Positions 63,061-64,000 of a stretch of DNA of 64,000 nt are shown piece after piece. The DNA comes from Paulinella micropora. Lineage: Eukaryota; Cercozoa; Imbricatea; Euglyphida; Paulinellidae. The DNA lies in assembly GCA_019918135.1 (NCBI GenBank), contig WBZZ01005888.1, forward strand, positions 1 to 64,000, in the 5' to 3' direction. A program made the position numbers and the translations under genes. Under the pieces are notes generated by a model. It worked only from the letters and a program-made list of their open reading frames with translations, was not told the origin of the DNA and searched no databases. Numbering within the stretch: the first letter of the stretch is position 1; every line of letters starts with the position of its first letter.

Positions 63061-64000
63061 CTGTAATTATTACACAATGGTTATTGTCCAATCCTGAAAT
63101 GCCAATATAGACCGTTACGTCCGTTACAATTATTGACTAGAACTATACGGTCATTCGACTATACGAATAAATTACTTACCACTAACAAAGTAATCACTAA
63201 TAGTAAACCTAGTTATCCTACCAACGAAATTTCATAATGGCGAAGTTAAGAAAATGGATTCCCAATACGATAATATCATTAGAATTATTATTGTTGTCCA
63301 TGGCTCTAGGACTGCTCATAATTCAGCAATATGTTCAAGTAACACACATATATAAATATGATTAGCATATGAAGCAAAAAGCAACAAACGACGCAAATCA
63401 TTCATATATCAGACAGTGTAACAAAACAAACAGTACATAATGTAAGATTACTATGATTGCGGCTAACTTAAAAGAAAAAGAATGAAACAACACAGTTGAA
63501 AAGAACATGATGATAAAGATACATTAGACGCTCTCCACATTCAGTCACTAGATCTCACGCTTACTAGATCGCTCACGCTATCACACATCCCCCGAGCTCT
63601 ATGACTAAATGCTATCATAATCATTACATAACGGCCGCTCCTGCTCACAATCATCAATTCTATCTTCATTAGTTCTTCATGCTCTCTAATGACGTTATGT
63701 TCAAGTCTACTTATAAACGCAAAGTGAAATATGTAACAAAATAGCGCAGCCGGTAGCTAGTCTGAACTACTCACTCAACGTTAAATCAAAGAATAAGCAA
63801 AAGAATAAGTACATGCAGATAAAATCATGCAGACGATAGTATATAGTCTACTTAGCTTTGACTCCGGTTTAGTATGCCACCGGCCCCCGTAGCCTAACAG
63901 TCACAACTTGAATTGCTATTTGCGGGAGGGTGATATTCTCGTGGTGGATAATAATGCGAAAATTCACGGGGCAGCCGCTCAGAGGTATTAATAGATGATT
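63061..64000. other. AT-rich tail of window, nothing recognised
   Basis: No open frame of note, no repeat seen elsewhere in the window. Confidence 0.5.

Overview
Eukaryotic nuclear DNA, probably from an alga or another protist; I cannot name the species. The reasons are GT-AG introns in a minus-strand gene at 10.3-12.7 kb, SET-domain, DOT1-like and F-box/LRR genes, three Copia-type LTR retrotransposon fossils, and tRNA-derived SINEs with (ATT)n tails. There are no operons and no bacterial features. Composition is a patchwork: AT-rich ends (0-8 kb, 59.6-64 kb), GC-rich host genes (9-12.7, 31-35.8, 50-54.9 kb), and a repeat-dominated centre. Most host genes carry frameshifts or in-frame stops, so they are either decayed or affected by assembly errors.

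Layout. 1-8.55 kb: Copia fossil A (minus), whose 5' LTR lies inside an unknown host reading frame. 8.55-12.7 kb: minus-strand host genes, namely that cut gene, a SET-domain methyltransferase gene, and an intron-containing gene built of 17-18 residue repeats. 12.85-18.05 kb: left arm of a 5.2 kb inverted repeat. It contains a hairpin-forming minisatellite, a (CATA)n block and copies of a roughly 0.9 kb T-rich retroposon (family C). 18-25.4 kb: a landing zone of SINE families A, B and D, inserted into one another's (ATT)n tails, and a serial array of truncated family C copies. 25.45-29.68 kb: an AT-rich virus-like insertion that opens with a near-perfect 404 bp palindrome. It carries a CEH-repeat zinc protein, a short basic protein, a 390-residue unknown protein and a TV-Pol-type family A DNA polymerase. 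It stops at a 150 bp satellite (29.69-30.31 kb). 30.3-31.0 kb: about 170 bp tandem cassettes with TATA-like sequence. 31-35.8 kb: GC-rich host genes, including a DOT1-like methyltransferase, and a Copia 3' remnant. 35.8-43.85 kb: a second SINE landing zone. 43.85-49.04 kb: right arm of the inverted repeat. 49.36-49.75 kb: direct copy of the 30.3 kb cassette. 50.2-54.9 kb: two decayed LRR genes and an unknown gene. 55.2-59.6 kb: Copia fossil B (minus). 59.9-63.06 kb: Copia fossil C (plus).

The most unusual content is the TV-Pol element with its palindromic end, sitting between the arms of a large and apparently recent inverted duplication. Next come the tail-in-tail SINE chains, which include a tRNA-like head ending in ACCA, and a repeated promoter-like cassette found next to different genes.
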